From Rhizoclosmatium globosum (Eukaryota; Chytridiomycota; Chytridiomycetes; Chytridiales; Chytriomycetaceae), in the NCBI GenBank assembly GCA_002104985.1, contig MCGO01000071.1, positions 124,001-188,000 on the forward strand: a stretch of 64,000 bases of DNA, given 5' to 3'. Positions 11,819-23,381 of the stretch are shown piece after piece. Every line of letters starts with the position of its first letter. Positions within the stretch are counted from its first letter, which is position 1. The notes beneath the pieces are model-generated. The model was not told the DNA's origin and made no database searches. It worked only from the letters and a program-made list of their open reading frames with translations. The position numbers and the translations under genes are program-made.

Positions 11819-14028
11819 TCATAACTCGACGACCTGCTTTGGTCCTTTTGCCTTCTTCAAAATAGCCCATTCCATCATGAACACACTGAACGAGGTTATA
11901 CCAGCACCAAATCCAAACATTCCCTCAACACTCCAAGATTGTTCTGGAACCGCGACGCCGACCACCACAATAACCATGGTTAACGCAAGAATAACAATAC
12001 ACCGCTTTTCCTGCGACAAATTAGGCATTCTAGTACGAATTTTGAGTTTCTTGGTCTTGACTTTCGTCTCACTCTCATCCGTCAAAGCCTGTTTCTCCTC
12101 CGTCGTTTTTTTAGGAGTCGGTGGCTGGTTCTGATGAAGCAGGCCCAAGGACATGAAGCAGAAGTAAATAGCGCCAAGACTGACAAAGTAAATATTCTTC
12201 CACTCGTTTTTGAGGGCGATGGGGGAGTCAACAATGTTTTCGGCTTGGTTGAAACGAACGGTGATCATAACTGACATGACTGCTCCGAGACTGAGTGTTG
12301 CGATGACTAACGGGTAATGAATGAATGTCCAGCCTAATCCTGTGTACCAAGCGCGACGCATTGCGTGTTTGAAATGGTTTCCGGATTCGTGGCGGAAGTA
12401 GAGGTGGTTTAAGTTGTTTCCGATTATGAGGGCGAGGATCATGACGCCCATCACGAGGTGGATGTGTTGAGATTTCGTGTCGTATAGGAATGTGACGGCG
12501 ACTACACCGAGTGCGTATGTGTATAAGATTCCAGTACGTTCTGCGAGATGCTCAATGTTTATGGCGATTCTGTAGTTTGCGTTGGGGATCGCTCTCATTA
12601 TGGGGAGTGAGATGAAAGGATGGATGAGCTCTGTAACTGTGCCGAACCACCATAGACCCCAACGCGTGTTGTCTCGCTCAGAGGTGCCATTGGTTGGAAA
12701 CGCCAGAATAATTGCATGAGGCACTATGGAGATTGCACGGAAGATGAGGACTGGTGTCATTGACTTTGAGAAACGACGATCGAATACGAAGCAGACAATA
12801 AACTGGGCAAAGTGGATGTATACACGAGCACATATGTATGATAGGAGGAAAATGGCAGATGTGTTGGATTCTGGGTTTGGGTCGAAAGTGTTGACCAAGG
12901 TGTTGCCCATGACCATTGCAGAGATACAGATGAACAGGAAGTGGAACTAGGCAAAAATTAAGTTCAATGGCTGATAATATCGGTGTCCTCACCTTCATGT
13001 ATAAATCCTCATGCGATACACCATTGTTGTACCATGTGAAGTTTTGCCAGTGTGAAATCAAAGGTACCATCACAAAAACGAACTTTGTAAACGATTCCCA
13101 AGACTGCTCACTGCTGATAAAGAGGCCGGCTTTCGTGAAGATTCCGACGTACAGTAAGTCCACAAACATCTCGTACCAAGTCGACCGCATTTCCTGCGTA
13201 CTTCGATGCAAAACAGGACCATTGAAATATTGACGAATCTTGGGTTTACGGAAGAGCTTTTCTTTGGACTTTATGGAATACTCTCTCATCATTCCTACTT
13301 CACCAAACGTTTCATGCGTAACTCGAATGACTTCACCAATTGGGATACCAAGATCAGTAGTTGAGTCTGAAATGGCTGTTGATTCACTGGAGCTCTGTTC
13401 AGCAGTTTTTAAGTGATCTAGTGATACCTTCCCTATGATCCATAACAACCAAAAAACACTCAACTGCCTCAGAAGATCCGATTTCAGGTGCATGTCTCGT
13501 ACCCCCCAACAGACCCGGAATCTCCAAATCGTCTTCTTCATCATGAGCATCGTCATCAATCTTGCAGTTCTCTCTAATGAACATAAGCTCCTCAGTCCTA
13601 GTCTTTCCCTCTGCGCGAAGCAAGTCAATCCTTCTCTGCTTTGAAGTTTGGAGCATTCCATCCCAGGCACAGTTTGGGTCGTCTGGGGAGACAGGTTTCT
13701 CTTCGGCTTTCAAGGTATCCGATTGATTGGCGGCGTTTTCAAGTCTGTCTACTTCCATGTCGATTTCAACCATGCGTTCGATGAGGGCTTGTTGGTGTTG
13801 GAGGGAGCCGAGAATTACGACTAGTTTGACTTTGTTGAGGGTTTGGTGGTAGGCTGTGGAGTCATCCTAGGCGTGGGTTATGGGTTGGTGTTTCAGGTTC
13901 TTGGTTGAAGGGTGAAGGGATTGCGTGCTTACTGCTCGAACTACTTTGCACCAACCGCCACGGAGACGGAAGATGGTGTGCATGTTGAGACTGCCGGGAC
14001 ACTTTGCCACCAGCTCTGGATCAGACAT
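11819..14028 (-). CDS. LtrA-like (low temperature requirement A) multi-pass membrane protein
   Basis: Exons on the minus strand: 14028-13933, 13866-13465, 13394-12993 and 12946-11819, giving 675 residues. The intron at 13464-13395 is inferred from the frame change; donor GTTGAG and acceptor AACAG keep phase 0. The N-terminal ~230 residues are hydrophilic and partly coiled-coil. The membrane part begins at about residue 250 with WYEMFVDLLYVGI, the usual LtrA opening (W-x-E-x-F-D-L-x-F), and contains HLAERTGILYTYALGV, matching the family core H-x-x-E-R-f-G-l-f-t-i-i-a-L-G-E except for the final residue. The C-terminus ends with two helices and a KKAKGPKQVVEL tail. Fungal LtrA-like proteins are of unknown transport or receptor function. 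It converges with the 7TM gene, the two stops only about 25 bp apart. Confidence 0.75.
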
Positions 14029-14172
14029 TATTGGATTGATTTTTTTTGGAGATATTTGTGTTACACCGACCAAAATAAAAATAGAATGCATCTTTTCTGA
14101 TGATTTCTTTATCGTATTACTATATGGAGTATTTGTAGCAAATATACATAGCGTTGGAGTTCCCCGTTTAGT

Positions 14173-15845
14173 TCAATATGCAGGTGCCCAAGAATGCCCC
14201 CAATATGTGATTGCAAATGCCTTCCTCTCTGGATCCACATAGTCCAAACACTTTGTCGTATTCAACGCATGTGATCTCATAGCATAACACGCCTCCAGAA
14301 GCTCCCTCGTCTGCATCTGAGTCCACGAGAACGGAAATATATATTCTGATTTGAGTTGTCAGTTTCGAGTCATCATTATTCGCCCTTACCTGGCGGCGCG
14401 ACGTAAACAGGCTCCAACCGACTCGCTTTCGACTTGCTATATTCCTTCACACATCGATACAACATCGCCGGACCCGTAATTTGTTCTACAGACCCTTTCG
14501 AGTTCTGCATCATTCTCTTTGCACACGACATCCACAGCGGGTGTCCCGGTTTCGAGGACATCCATGCATTGGGAATCGAGTGGGCATGCAGGAATACGTT
14601 CAGGCCGACGGACATGGAGCCGAGGACTGAATGGTGAGATGCGAGAAGAGGATCTGTTTACAGTATTTTTAGAGGAGGAGAAGTAGGGGGGATAGAAGTG
14701 GGGAAAATGTACCAAGAGGCTTGAGGCATTCAAAGTCAAGGTCGGCATAGACTCCGCCATATTTGTGCATGTAAAATACGCGGGATGCATCAGCTCGCAT
14801 GATTGGGTCTGGGAATGCGTCGAATGTTTCGAGGAACCATGGATCTATGAAAATTCATCAGTTCTTAAATCCAAGAGACACTCCATTCTCGAACTTTTCT
14901 GGCAAAATTCACCCTCCAATCTCGATTCCTTGATATCGCTATTGTGACGTTTGAACTATCCTCAACTTTCTTTCCATCGCTCAGCCGCTCAACACTGCAA
15001 GTGCAATATGAAAAATCACGCACTCTAAATCACCACCCAAAGCCTCTTCAATTCATCCAATAGTTCGTGAATCACAACGAATCCACACGAGATACAGGTT
15101 TCTGATTCGTCCAGCGTTGATATTCAGACTCCGAATTCAATACCTCTTAAGAAAGCATCTGATTCTTCGAGATCATTCTTAAAACGCAATCATTTCGCGG
15201 AAAAGGATGTTTTGTTATGGTCACACGTCAGGACTCAGTTCCATATACTCTTCCCCTTTCGCCAACAGTCTCATTCCTAGACAATCATGGCTTCGCTCAA
15301 TCACTCAGATATTTCCTTCACTCTGCAGGAAAGTATACTAACAATGTAAGCGAACAAGATCCCTGTTCTCTTGATCCGTCCACAATCGATACTCATACTC
15401 TGGATTCAGAGTCTGCCAAGAAAGCGTCCAATTGAGGTATTTCTAGTGGATAATCAAAAAACAGAGATGTGCATGAGCATAATGCCGATTTGAGTCACCC
15501 AGAAAGAAAGGGGTTTCCAAAGATAGAGTAAGACATACTGAGGGCACATCTTTTGTCTTCCAAGACTGATGAATGAGTTTGGGGATGCGTCTGTTTCCTG
15601 GCTTGAAGTTTTCAATGTGTATTGAGTCTTCTGATGGATCTCGTTTTGAGGGATGCGAGGGTTGTTGTTTGGGTGATGTTGATATCAGGAAGGTAAATTG
15701 GTCTTTTGTGGGAAGGGTGTGAGTATGAGTTTGATGCGGTAGTAACGGTTTCAAAGGTCTTACATAGAGAGAGGAGGATGATTGCAATGATTGCGATGCA
15801 TGCAAGAGGGTATTGGCGGAGGGGGTTTCGAGGCGTGAGTTTCAT
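14173..15845 (-). CDS. OCH1-type glycosyltransferase (GT32, DXD sugar transferase)
   Basis: Type II Golgi membrane glycosyltransferase, 304 residues. Exons 15845-15764, 15702-15539, 15442-15343, 14844-14713, 14653-14390 and 14345-14173 join in frame. An N-terminal anchor (ACIAIIAIILLSL) follows a short basic cytosolic tail. Then RRIPKLIHQSWKT, the GT32 N-motif, then NPEYEYRLWTDQENRD and YPWFLETFDAFPDPIMRAD. KYGGVYADLDFECLKPL carries the metal-binding DLD, and the C-terminus ends AITYWGHSW as in Och1/Hoc1 and plant relatives. The likely role is mannosyl (or related) transfer to N-glycans; donor and acceptor are inferred from the family. The intron between exons 3 and 4 is 498 nt, ten times the local norm, because it holds a dead copy of exon 3. 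Confidence 0.88.
15069..15168 (-). pseudogene. Ghost exon: degenerate copy of GT32 exon 3
   Basis: Inside the 498-nt intron of the GT32 gene. Read on the minus strand, gatgctttcttaagaggtat then gaattcggagtctgaatatc then tggacgaatcagaaacctgt aligns with exon 3 (gacgctttcttggcagactc, gaatccagagtatgagtatc, tggacggatcaagagaacag). A TAA in the copy (CTTTCTTAAG for CTTTCTTGGC) and loss of splice signals show it is not used. It is evidence of an internal exon duplication, of which only the downstream-proximal copy decayed. Confidence 0.75.
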
Positions 15846-16010
15846 GTTTGAGGCAAATAAATTAAATAAGGTTTGAAAAAAGAGAACATTAAGGAATTGA
15901 GTGAAACGAAGGAACAATTTGATTACATAATTTATTGAGTATTATGTCTTCTCTCTTTCTTCTTTGTCTCGTTTTACCTTCCTTCTTTTCTCTTCTGACA
16001 AACTCAACAA

Positions 16011-19000
16011 ATGATGTCAACAGTTCCACCTTTGACAGCCGACGAGATACTCGCCACGGATGCTGTGATACAGGCAAGCCACCACTGCCACTACCACTGT
16101 ACACCACTAAGCTTAACCAAACCACCTCCAAACAGAGCCTCCAACGAGATGCCAATGTCCTAACATCGTCTCAATCCGATCGACTTGCAAAGAAAAGAGC
16201 CGCTGAATCCATCGCAAAACAAAGCAAATCAGCGCATTTGAACGCGCGTCAAACATCGAAACTGTTTGAGCAAATTGGGCCCTTTCTCTTTGTTTCGCTG
16301 AGTGACCCAATTGAAAAGGTGCGTGAACTGGCTGCGATCCAAATCAAATGGTTTGTTTCACCTTTCTTTAATTTGATAATTCTGCGTTAAAAGAGATTTC
16401 GAAACAGGTTCGTTGAAGGGTCGTCTGACATAGTGCCGGTACTCCCTTCGCTGCTTCCGACACTCTCGTCGCGGCTTTCACCGGCCGCCCTCCAAGAGCC
16501 GTCCGAGGAAGTGCGGCACCACCTCGTTGCCCTTCTCCGCGCGCTCATCCTCGCCACGAAACAAGTGTTTGGGCCCGGCGTCGACGAGTCGCTCCGCATT
16601 CTCGGACGCACGCTCAACGACCCGTTTCCCGACGTGAAAAAGGAGAGTTGTTTGGCCGTGGTGGCGCTGTGCGAGTTCTGTCCGCGCGAAGTGCAGCCAA
16701 GCATCGTGTCGTTCGTGAAGGAGCTCGGCGGCTGTTTGACGCACAGGCACAAGGATGTCAGGGGCCATGCGCTGAAGGCTCTTGCTGCGCTTTGTCTGGT
16801 CGAGGCGCAGGCCCTGGATGAAGTTAAGGAGCTCTTGAGGTACGCGTGTGTGAGAAGATAGTGCTGAATGGCAAGATGGAGAGAAAAGTTAAAAGGGGGG
16901 GAACGGGTGAGAGCGAGGAAGTGATTGAATGTCGGAGCGAATGCGTACGCGAAGGAATGGAGTGAGCGAAGTGAACACGAAGAATACGAGTTAATTGGGA
17001 CGCGTTTGTCGCACCACGAGCCAATTATGAGAGTACAAGTGCAGCACGCTGAATACCTTTATTAATAACAATTCATTAGAGCACTCACACTCGACAAGAC
17101 TCCATCTGTCCGTGAATCACTCTACCTCCACCTCGCACTTTCCATCCTTTTGAAGCACCCAGACAGATGGTCTCTCGGCCACAAAGTATACTGGATTCTT
17201 TTGGCAGGCACAGTCGATGAAGACCCATCCGTCCGCAAAAAGTGTATCTCTGCACTCGACCAAGTCGGTGCCTTATACGAAGTCGAATGGGAAGACCGTG
17301 TCAAAAACGAAATTGACGTGGACGTAGGAAGGGGCGGTGTACTGCTGAGTGGTGAGTCCACTATAATTCATTCCTTTCACCCCCAAATCCTCAAAAAACA
17401 ACGCAAACAGACCGACCACGCATCGGAATCAGACATTTCACCCGCGAAACCCTCGACAAGACAATTCAAGTCATCCTCGCAGACCTAGGCGACTGGTCCG
17501 TCGACACACGTGCACAAGCTGCACGCGTCCTCGGCGCCGTCATCCCACTCGCAGAAGCTAACATTTCCGGATACATGGATAAACTGCTTCCCGTGCTCTA
17601 CCGCGTCCTCGGCGGCGACGATGCATCCGTCACAAAAGATTTGAAGGTGGCGGTGGTGGGGGTCGGGAGGTATGTTGACCCCAAGATTGCGGTTTCGTTG
17701 GTGGTTGGACATGCGCGGGTTAACCCGGATTCAAGTGCCACGCATCTGACGGGTGTGTTGCGTGTTCTTGCGGGGCTGGTGAAAGGGGCTGTGGGTGTGG
17801 GAGAGACAGAGAGGGAGGTTGTTGCGAGGTTTTTGGCGGCGGGGGATGTTAGTTTGACGGAGAGTGTTGTGCTTGGAGTGGAAGTGTCGGAGGTTTTGAA
17901 GGTTGTTGCGGAGAAGGTTGGTGGTCGGGGTGGGGATGGGGATAGAGAGGATGGGTATTTGTTGTTTGTTGTTGCGATGCGGCTTGTCAGTGTGAAGGGA
18001 GGTGATAAAGTTGCGGGGTGGACGCAGATGGTTGGGAATGCAGAAGACGCGTTGAGATCTCTGGCAGAGGGTGGAAATGTCTATGAGCGATACTTTGACA
18101 AGTTCTGGAGCAATGAAATTGCGAAAAATGTTGCATCTTGGACGCGCTTTTCGACTTTGGAAGTTCGGATTTTAGACACGTTTTTGAAAAGGGCTGGTGC
18201 AGCCGTTGGAGCCAAACTGAAGGAAGTAGTCGATGTCTTTGCTGTTGGAGTTTCTGTAGAGAAGGAATTTGAAGTTCGGCAGAGGTTTGTATTCATTTTT
18301 ATGAAGGCTTATGATAACTGAATCCGAAACTCAGTCTGCTTACAACTTTTTTGGACCTAATCAAGCCATCCGCATCACCACTAAATTCTACAAACGAGCT
18401 CTCCAGTCATGCTGCAAAGATTATTGACGGTATCGTTATGCCATCAGCTATTTGGAAGCCTGGTAGAAAGCTGGGACTATTGCGAGGCCTTGGAATGAGT
18501 ATCCTCGTTTCTCTACTGGATCCAACCGCTACAACCCAGAAGAACGAGTTCTTGGGTTACGTTCCAAGAGCAGTGGTAGATTCGTTGGTTGCAACTGAAG
18601 GTGGGCAGTACCTACCAGTCACAGTTGCTTGCCTAGACGAGGAAGAAGTTGAGACACGACTGACTGCCGTGAAGGCACTGAAATTTCTGTTGGATGGAGG
18701 TGCTAATGCTGGTGTTTCCTTCATTGGTACGTTTTTAAGAACCTGGTATTGCTCGTTATCTATTCTGATAATGTGATCCTTCAGCGCAAAACTTCAAAAC
18801 GATATACCCGGACCTCATCAAGCGTCTTGACGACGCTTCGGACTCTGTTCGAATTGCAGCAAGTGGTGGAATAGTATCCCTTGCCAACACGATTCAATTC
18901 TGGTACACGCAACACCCTGCTGAGCAAGACGGACAAAACGGGATGCTAGTTGACGGTGTTTATATAGAGACTCGGCTGGACAGTGTGCATTGGGTTGAGA

Positions 19001-19188
19001 TGATTAAGGGGATTGTGATTCATGTTGATGATGCGAATAGTGAAGTTGCTGAGGCTGCTTCTGCTGCACTAGTTGCAGTGTGTCGTGGAGGAGCTCCGAG
19101 GGAGGTTGTTGTAGAGCAGTTGGATTTGGCGAGGAAACGGTTTAGGAATGTGGGGAGATTGGATTCTGTTGTTTCAGCTGTGCTTTGA
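16011..19188 (+). CDS. DNAAF5: Dynein axonemal assembly factor 5 (HEATR2)
   Basis: Cytoplasmic HEAT-repeat co-chaperone needed to pre-assemble axonemal dynein arms. Exons 16011-16073, 16136-16350, 16408-16839, 17080-17351, 17411-18284, 18335-18726 and 18785-19188 sum to 883 residues, close to the ~855 of the human protein. HEAT repeats run the full length (DPIEKVRELAAIQIKW; DPFPDVKKESCLAVVALC; HKDVRGHALKALAAL; DEDPSVRKKCISAL; LDDASDSVRIAASGG). The RPRIGIRHFTRETLDKTIQ block followed by DLGDWSVDTRAQAARVL is the family's characteristic middle region, and the C-terminus ends with IVIHVDDANSEVAEAASAAL. The first intron has a GC donor (CAG|gcaagc). The third intron (16840-17079) is unusually long. 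Presence of this gene implies motile flagellated zoospores. Confidence 0.9.
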
Positions 19189-19616
19189 TTCGTGTGTGGT
19201 GTGGTATTCTTTCTATTTATTATTATTTGATGATGAATTTGCCAAAACTCGAATGTATCTTTTTTTAACATTTTGAAATCAGATTCATAACCACAAGAAG
19301 CACTTTCACACATAATAAATAACTCTTAACGAAATCAGAGAGATAATAATATATGGGGTGCAAGTAATTCCACCAATCATTTTGCACGGCCATTTTGGTG
19401 ACAATTCGTTTTGCCCAAACAAACAAACAGGGATAAAAGACAAATCTTTTCAGCACAACTGAAAGAAAAAACACCCACCAACCAGCTTCTCTATGTCAGT
19501 CACTTATACTCCTTGTCATCAGAAGTCCTCCACACAAAGCCTACTCTCCAAACAGATCTCTCTCCTCACCCCCTCCTCTCTTCACAATTCTCCACCCTCT
19601 TTGATTCCTCCAATGC
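19189..19616. other. Intergenic, nothing recognised
   Basis: AT-rich sequence between the DNAAF5 stop and the tandem-repeat block. No supported frame or structured RNA. Confidence 0.5.
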
Positions 19617-20275
19617 GAAAGTGATCCACTTGGTTTTTGTTCAGGCTGGCTGGCGTGTCACATCTCAAGTCCGTTTAGACCCATGGCAGTGTTCCATAGC
19701 GGTTGTGACATGTCAGACAGCTGGGAATTCTATTCCCCTTGTGAGCAGGTTCTGATCTGGATGGAAACGTCTAAAGGCTACTGTTCCACTTGGTTCCTGT
19801 TCAGGCTGGCTGGTGTGTCACATCTCAAGTCCGTTCGGACCCATGGCAGTGCTCCATAGCGGTTCACTTGCCGGTTGTGACATGTCAGACAGCTGGGAAT
19901 TCTATTCCCCTCGTGAGCAGGTTCTGATCTGGATTGACGCGTCTAAAGGCTACTGGTTCACTTGGTTCTTGTTCAGGCTGGCTGGTGTGTCACATCTCAA
20001 GTCGTTTGGACCCATGGCAGTGCTCCATAGCGGTTCACTTGCCGATTGTGACATGTCAGACAGCTGGGAAATCTATTTTCCTTGTGAGCAGGTTCTGATC
20101 TGGATCGACGCGTCTAAAGGCTACTGGTCCACTTGGTTCTTGTTCAGGTCGGCTGGTGTGTCACATCTCAAGTCCGTTCGGACCCATGGCAGTGCTCCAT
20201 AGCGGTTCACTTGCCGGTTGTGACATGTCAGACAGCTGGGAATTCTATTCCCCTTGTGAACATGATCCAATCTGG
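19617..20275 (+). repeat. Tandem repeat, unit about 171-172 bp, four copies
   Basis: Successive starts of the cacttggtt motif at 19627, 19787, 19959 and 20130 give spacings of 160, 172 and 171. The first unit lacks the dozen bases cacttgccggtt; the last is cut at about 20265. Each unit contains gttcaggctggctggtgtg, tcacatctcaagtcc, acccatggcagtgctccata, gacatgtcagacagctggga and gagcaggttctgatctgg. Copies differ by only a few percent. One frame stays open across more than two units (19813-20202) because 171 is a multiple of three, but composition and lack of a gene context argue that it is a minisatellite rather than a protein. Confidence 0.9.
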
Positions 20276-20279
20276 TTTA

Positions 20280-21150
20280 CTCTTTAATTGTACTCTCTTT
20301 ATTTCTGTGTTTTCTTGGTTATGTGACTTCAATAAATCTATGTTTCATTTATGACTATTTCCTTTATTATATTATACCTGTTCCATCTGGTTTGGCCCAT
20401 ACAAGTCATTATGTTGGTCAGTTGAACCCTATCATTTTGGAAGAAGTTCAATCACTTTTCTGAGCAGAAATGTAAGGGAATTGAAATACCGAAACAAAAC
20501 CATGAACTCAATAACCAAACAATCCCTTGATAATAGAAAGGTTATAAGAAGAAGGGACTACCCTTCCAAAGATACAACAATCAAGCAACAACAAACTACT
20601 ACTAAGAATGGCTCTTCAACACTGTGTCCGTGTCAATGTCTGTTTGAAATCACATACTTTAGCCCAAGTCTACCTTGATCTCCACAATATTCCTGTGTTC
20701 CCGATCCAACACTGGCCAAGCTTTCACTATGATTGGCAGACAATACTTCCAGTAGCACCTGCTACAGTTTCAACGTTGTTTCAGAGTCTGGAGGCCATCT
20801 CGAAAGCAGAACTTGGTGGCGACTACATGGTTCGCACTGTCAATGCCATGTTCAAACTTTACACCAATTTAAATGTACCTTTTTGCCCCAATATGAATGT
20901 ATGTTTAACTTGTCTAACTCTTGCTTGTTGAATCAGACTGGGAACGTGAAACTGTCCCTCGGATACTTGAACAGACACCTGGGAAGCTCAGACCCGAGTA
21001 TCAGATACCGCTCTTTCAAAGAAGTTCCAACTACTATTTATATGGCAGTGGTGGTTAGTGCTGTTCTGATTCTCTCTGGCTGAGTTGCTTCTCACCCAAG
21101 TTCTTGGCTTTGGATATGCAGGAAAATGCGACAAAGTTGAAATGAATCAG
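20280..21150. other. Gene-poor stretch with one doubtful small frame
   Basis: A frame beginning at ATG 20608 runs to 20931 (107 residues, start MALQHCVRVNVCLKSHTL) and may continue after a short intron near 20895-20937 in the frame that reads TGNVKLSLGYLNRHL. I do not recognise the product, and nothing corroborates expression. It could be a fragment of a transposon gene or noise. Confidence 0.25.
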
Positions 21151-21162
21151 CTCGTTGATTTT

Positions 21163-21320
21163 GCGTTGCTTGCCGAGTGGTATGGGAAAGGAATGCTCTT
21201 TGACGAACTGTGGTTGTCATGATGTACACTCGTCCCAACTCCAACCACCATTAATCCAACTGAGCCCACACTGCCAAAAGCACCCAAGGTGGGGATCGAA
21301 CCCAGAAACCTCTATATATG
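21163..21320. other. tRNA/SINE-like segments (A-box-like and B-box-like)
   Basis: ttgccgagtggtatgg at about 21170-21185 resembles a tRNA D-arm/A-box on the plus strand, and ggggatcgaaccc at 21292-21304 is, on the minus strand, a perfect RNA polymerase III B-box (GGTTCGATCCC). No full cloverleaf can be closed around either, so this is a tRNA-derived relic or SINE piece rather than a tRNA gene. A related B-box-like segment in the opposite orientation lies at about 24879-24893. Confidence 0.4.
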
Positions 21321-21414
21321 GTGGTCAAGGTGTCGGAGAGGGTTTGAAGGGGTCGGAGTGGGCTCTCCGAAGGTGTCGGAAAGGAAGCACGCACACATAC
21401 AGAACCCGTTCCTA

Positions 21415-21437
21415 CGCCGTGGCCAAAGGCCACGGCG
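21415..21437. other. Perfect 10-bp hairpin in a gene's upstream region
   Basis: cgccgtggcc, a 3-base AAA loop, then ggccacggcg: a perfect GC-rich 10-bp inverted repeat about 210 bp upstream of the ATG at 21645. The surrounding 21340-21520 is markedly GC-rich compared with the neighbourhood. It could be a CpG-rich promoter element, a cruciform, or the remnant of a dispersed repeat. Confidence 0.7.
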
Positions 21438-21644
21438 AGAAGCTCCGCTATTTTCTGCCATGCCGCCGCCATTTTCCAATGGATTTCGCGGCCGCGGCCG
21501 TCCGCCGCCTTCATATTAGTACTAATCCATTAAAGGGCGATTCTCTCGTTTATTTAGCAGTTGCTATTGAAATCTGCCGGTTTTTCCTTTTTTTACTCAC
21601 TTCGAAACGACGGCGGCTCCTTGGGCGTCCCTTGCTGCAGAAAG

Positions 21645-23330
21645 ATGAACAAAAAACGCGGACATGACCCAGACGACGAAGACGTCGACGACTACCAGGC
21701 GGGCATCAACTCTGATGGCGGCAGCGACAGTGGCATGATGGAGCCAGACTCGCCTCGCACTGCCACGACGACGGACGTTCGCAAGCTGCTCCGAGCCGAG
21801 TTTGGGCCCAACCACCTCAAGAAGCCCGCGCCTGTCACTACGCACACGCACGGACCATCGGGCTCGCTATCGATGCGTGTCGGTGGCGGCACACCAATCA
21901 GGATGCCCGTGAAAGTATCCTGACGTAAACACTGAAATCTTTTGTAAGAGTCTCTGCCAGATTCTTAAATATGGTATTCCGGTGAGTTCTCAAACTATTC
22001 GCTTTGCTGTCTCATTCTATTTCAGGGATTTGCTGAAGTCTACTGCAATTGGGGCTTCCCGTCTCAGCATCATTATTGGCAGAAGGTGTTGCCTATTTTT
22101 ATTGATCCTGAAGTAAGCGCAGCGTTTTCGGTCTATGCGTAAGTCTTCTGCCTCGACAAGGAGTTGTTCGTGTCTAACCACATTCACAGCAAGCAAGTGA
22201 AAGAAAAAGTTGCGGAAGGAAAGGCGAATAGTTTGAGCTTTATGGTTGAGGCTCATGAAAAGTACGGGGGAAACTTGGTACTTATCTTACTTATCACTTC
22301 AATCGTCTGACTAACCTGGACAAAGGACTTGGAGGCTGTGAAAGGGATGCTAATTCTACTGAACGATAAGGTTGGCAGCGTTAAAGTCATGTCGGAGGAA
22401 TATCATAAAGCCAAGGAGGAAGTCGTTAAATTAAAGACCGAAGTTGAGATGGAGAAAGCTGCTCGCGCTGCTGCGGAACAGGCTCGCATTACTGCCGAAC
22501 AAGACAACGCGAAGCTTCTTGAGCGCATTCGCTTACTTGAGAAGGGAATATCGTTGGCAACTCCGACCAAGCCTGTCTTTAAACCCATTGTTCCAAAAAC
22601 GGCTCAACCAGTTCCAGTACCCCCCACTGTACCTGCAACCAGCGTACCGATTCCGTCGTTGCCTAACACACCAACTCGCTCTACAACAGATCTCCCGAGT
22701 TCTTCATTACAATCGACTCCTCAACAAAGTTCTGCCCTTTCTCAACTACCTTCATCAATTCCGGCATCAACAACGTCGTCCAATAAGTATACTGACTGGA
22801 GGCGTTTCAGCTCAACTGGTTTGGAGGATTCCTTGGGACTCTTCATTGCATATGATGATGGGCCTTTCGACAAAAGTAAACCAGACCCTAGTCGAATCCC
22901 TCGAGTCAGTGTCAAAACACTCGGTCAATATAAATTCTGCGACGTTGTACCACTTTGGAATGGTGGTCTCTCGTTGCTGGAATCGACGTATGGAGCAAAG
23001 TGGGGAAAGAAGCCAAACTTTACAACCGACAAGGCTGGTGAAGTCTGGAGATCAAATATCAAAGCGATTGTGGCCTACTTAGAGAAGGAGAAGGCCGCAA
23101 ATAATCCTGTTGCTCTTGGTGCTCTGTGTGGACGACTTCAACAGGCAACAACTGTTGCTGGCTTTTCGAATTACAAATCTGCTCAGAAAGTGGCTCATAA
23201 AGCTCGTGCTGACGGGAAGAGCACACCTGCCGTCAAAGAAGCTGTCCACAAGTTGAACAAGGAAGCTGCCAAGTCCTTTAAAGGAACACCACAAATCAGG
23301 AAACTTCGAGATGCGTCTCCTGTTTATTGA
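21645..23330 (+). CDS. Coiled-coil protein with GCR1_C-like DNA-binding domain
   Basis: Exons 21645-21914, 21949-21981, 22026-22138, 22190-22277 and 22326-23330 give 502 residues. The first intron is only 34 nt and inferred from frame. The acidic/basic N-terminus (MNKKRGHDPDDEDVDDY) is followed by a compact region (QILKYGIPGFAEVYCNWGF, PEVSAAFSVYAKQVKEK), then a coiled coil at about residues 180-250 (KAKEEVVKLKTEVEMEK; LLERIRLLEK), then a Pro/Ser/Thr linker. The C-terminal region reads DVVPLWNGGLSLLESTYGAKW and further on WRSNIKAIVAYLEKE. This fits the GCR1_C pattern (LW.EW..G..g.psi..Le...G.kWR...i...I) found in Gcr1/Msn1 and often in fungal transposon proteins. That match is by eye and moderate. 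Only 51 bp separate its stop from the RuvC-fold gene, same strand. Confidence 0.5.
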
Positions 23331-23381
23331 ACGTCGACAGTTAAAATAAAAAGATTTACGCTTCTGAATGAGTTTCAACCA

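Noticed and set aside
19813..20202. 129-codon frame
   Set aside because: It reads through the 171-bp tandem repeat; no conserved content, probably satellite.
21292..21304. Complete tRNA gene around a perfect B-box
   Set aside because: No acceptor or anticodon stem can be formed upstream on the minus strand; kept only as a tRNA-like relic.
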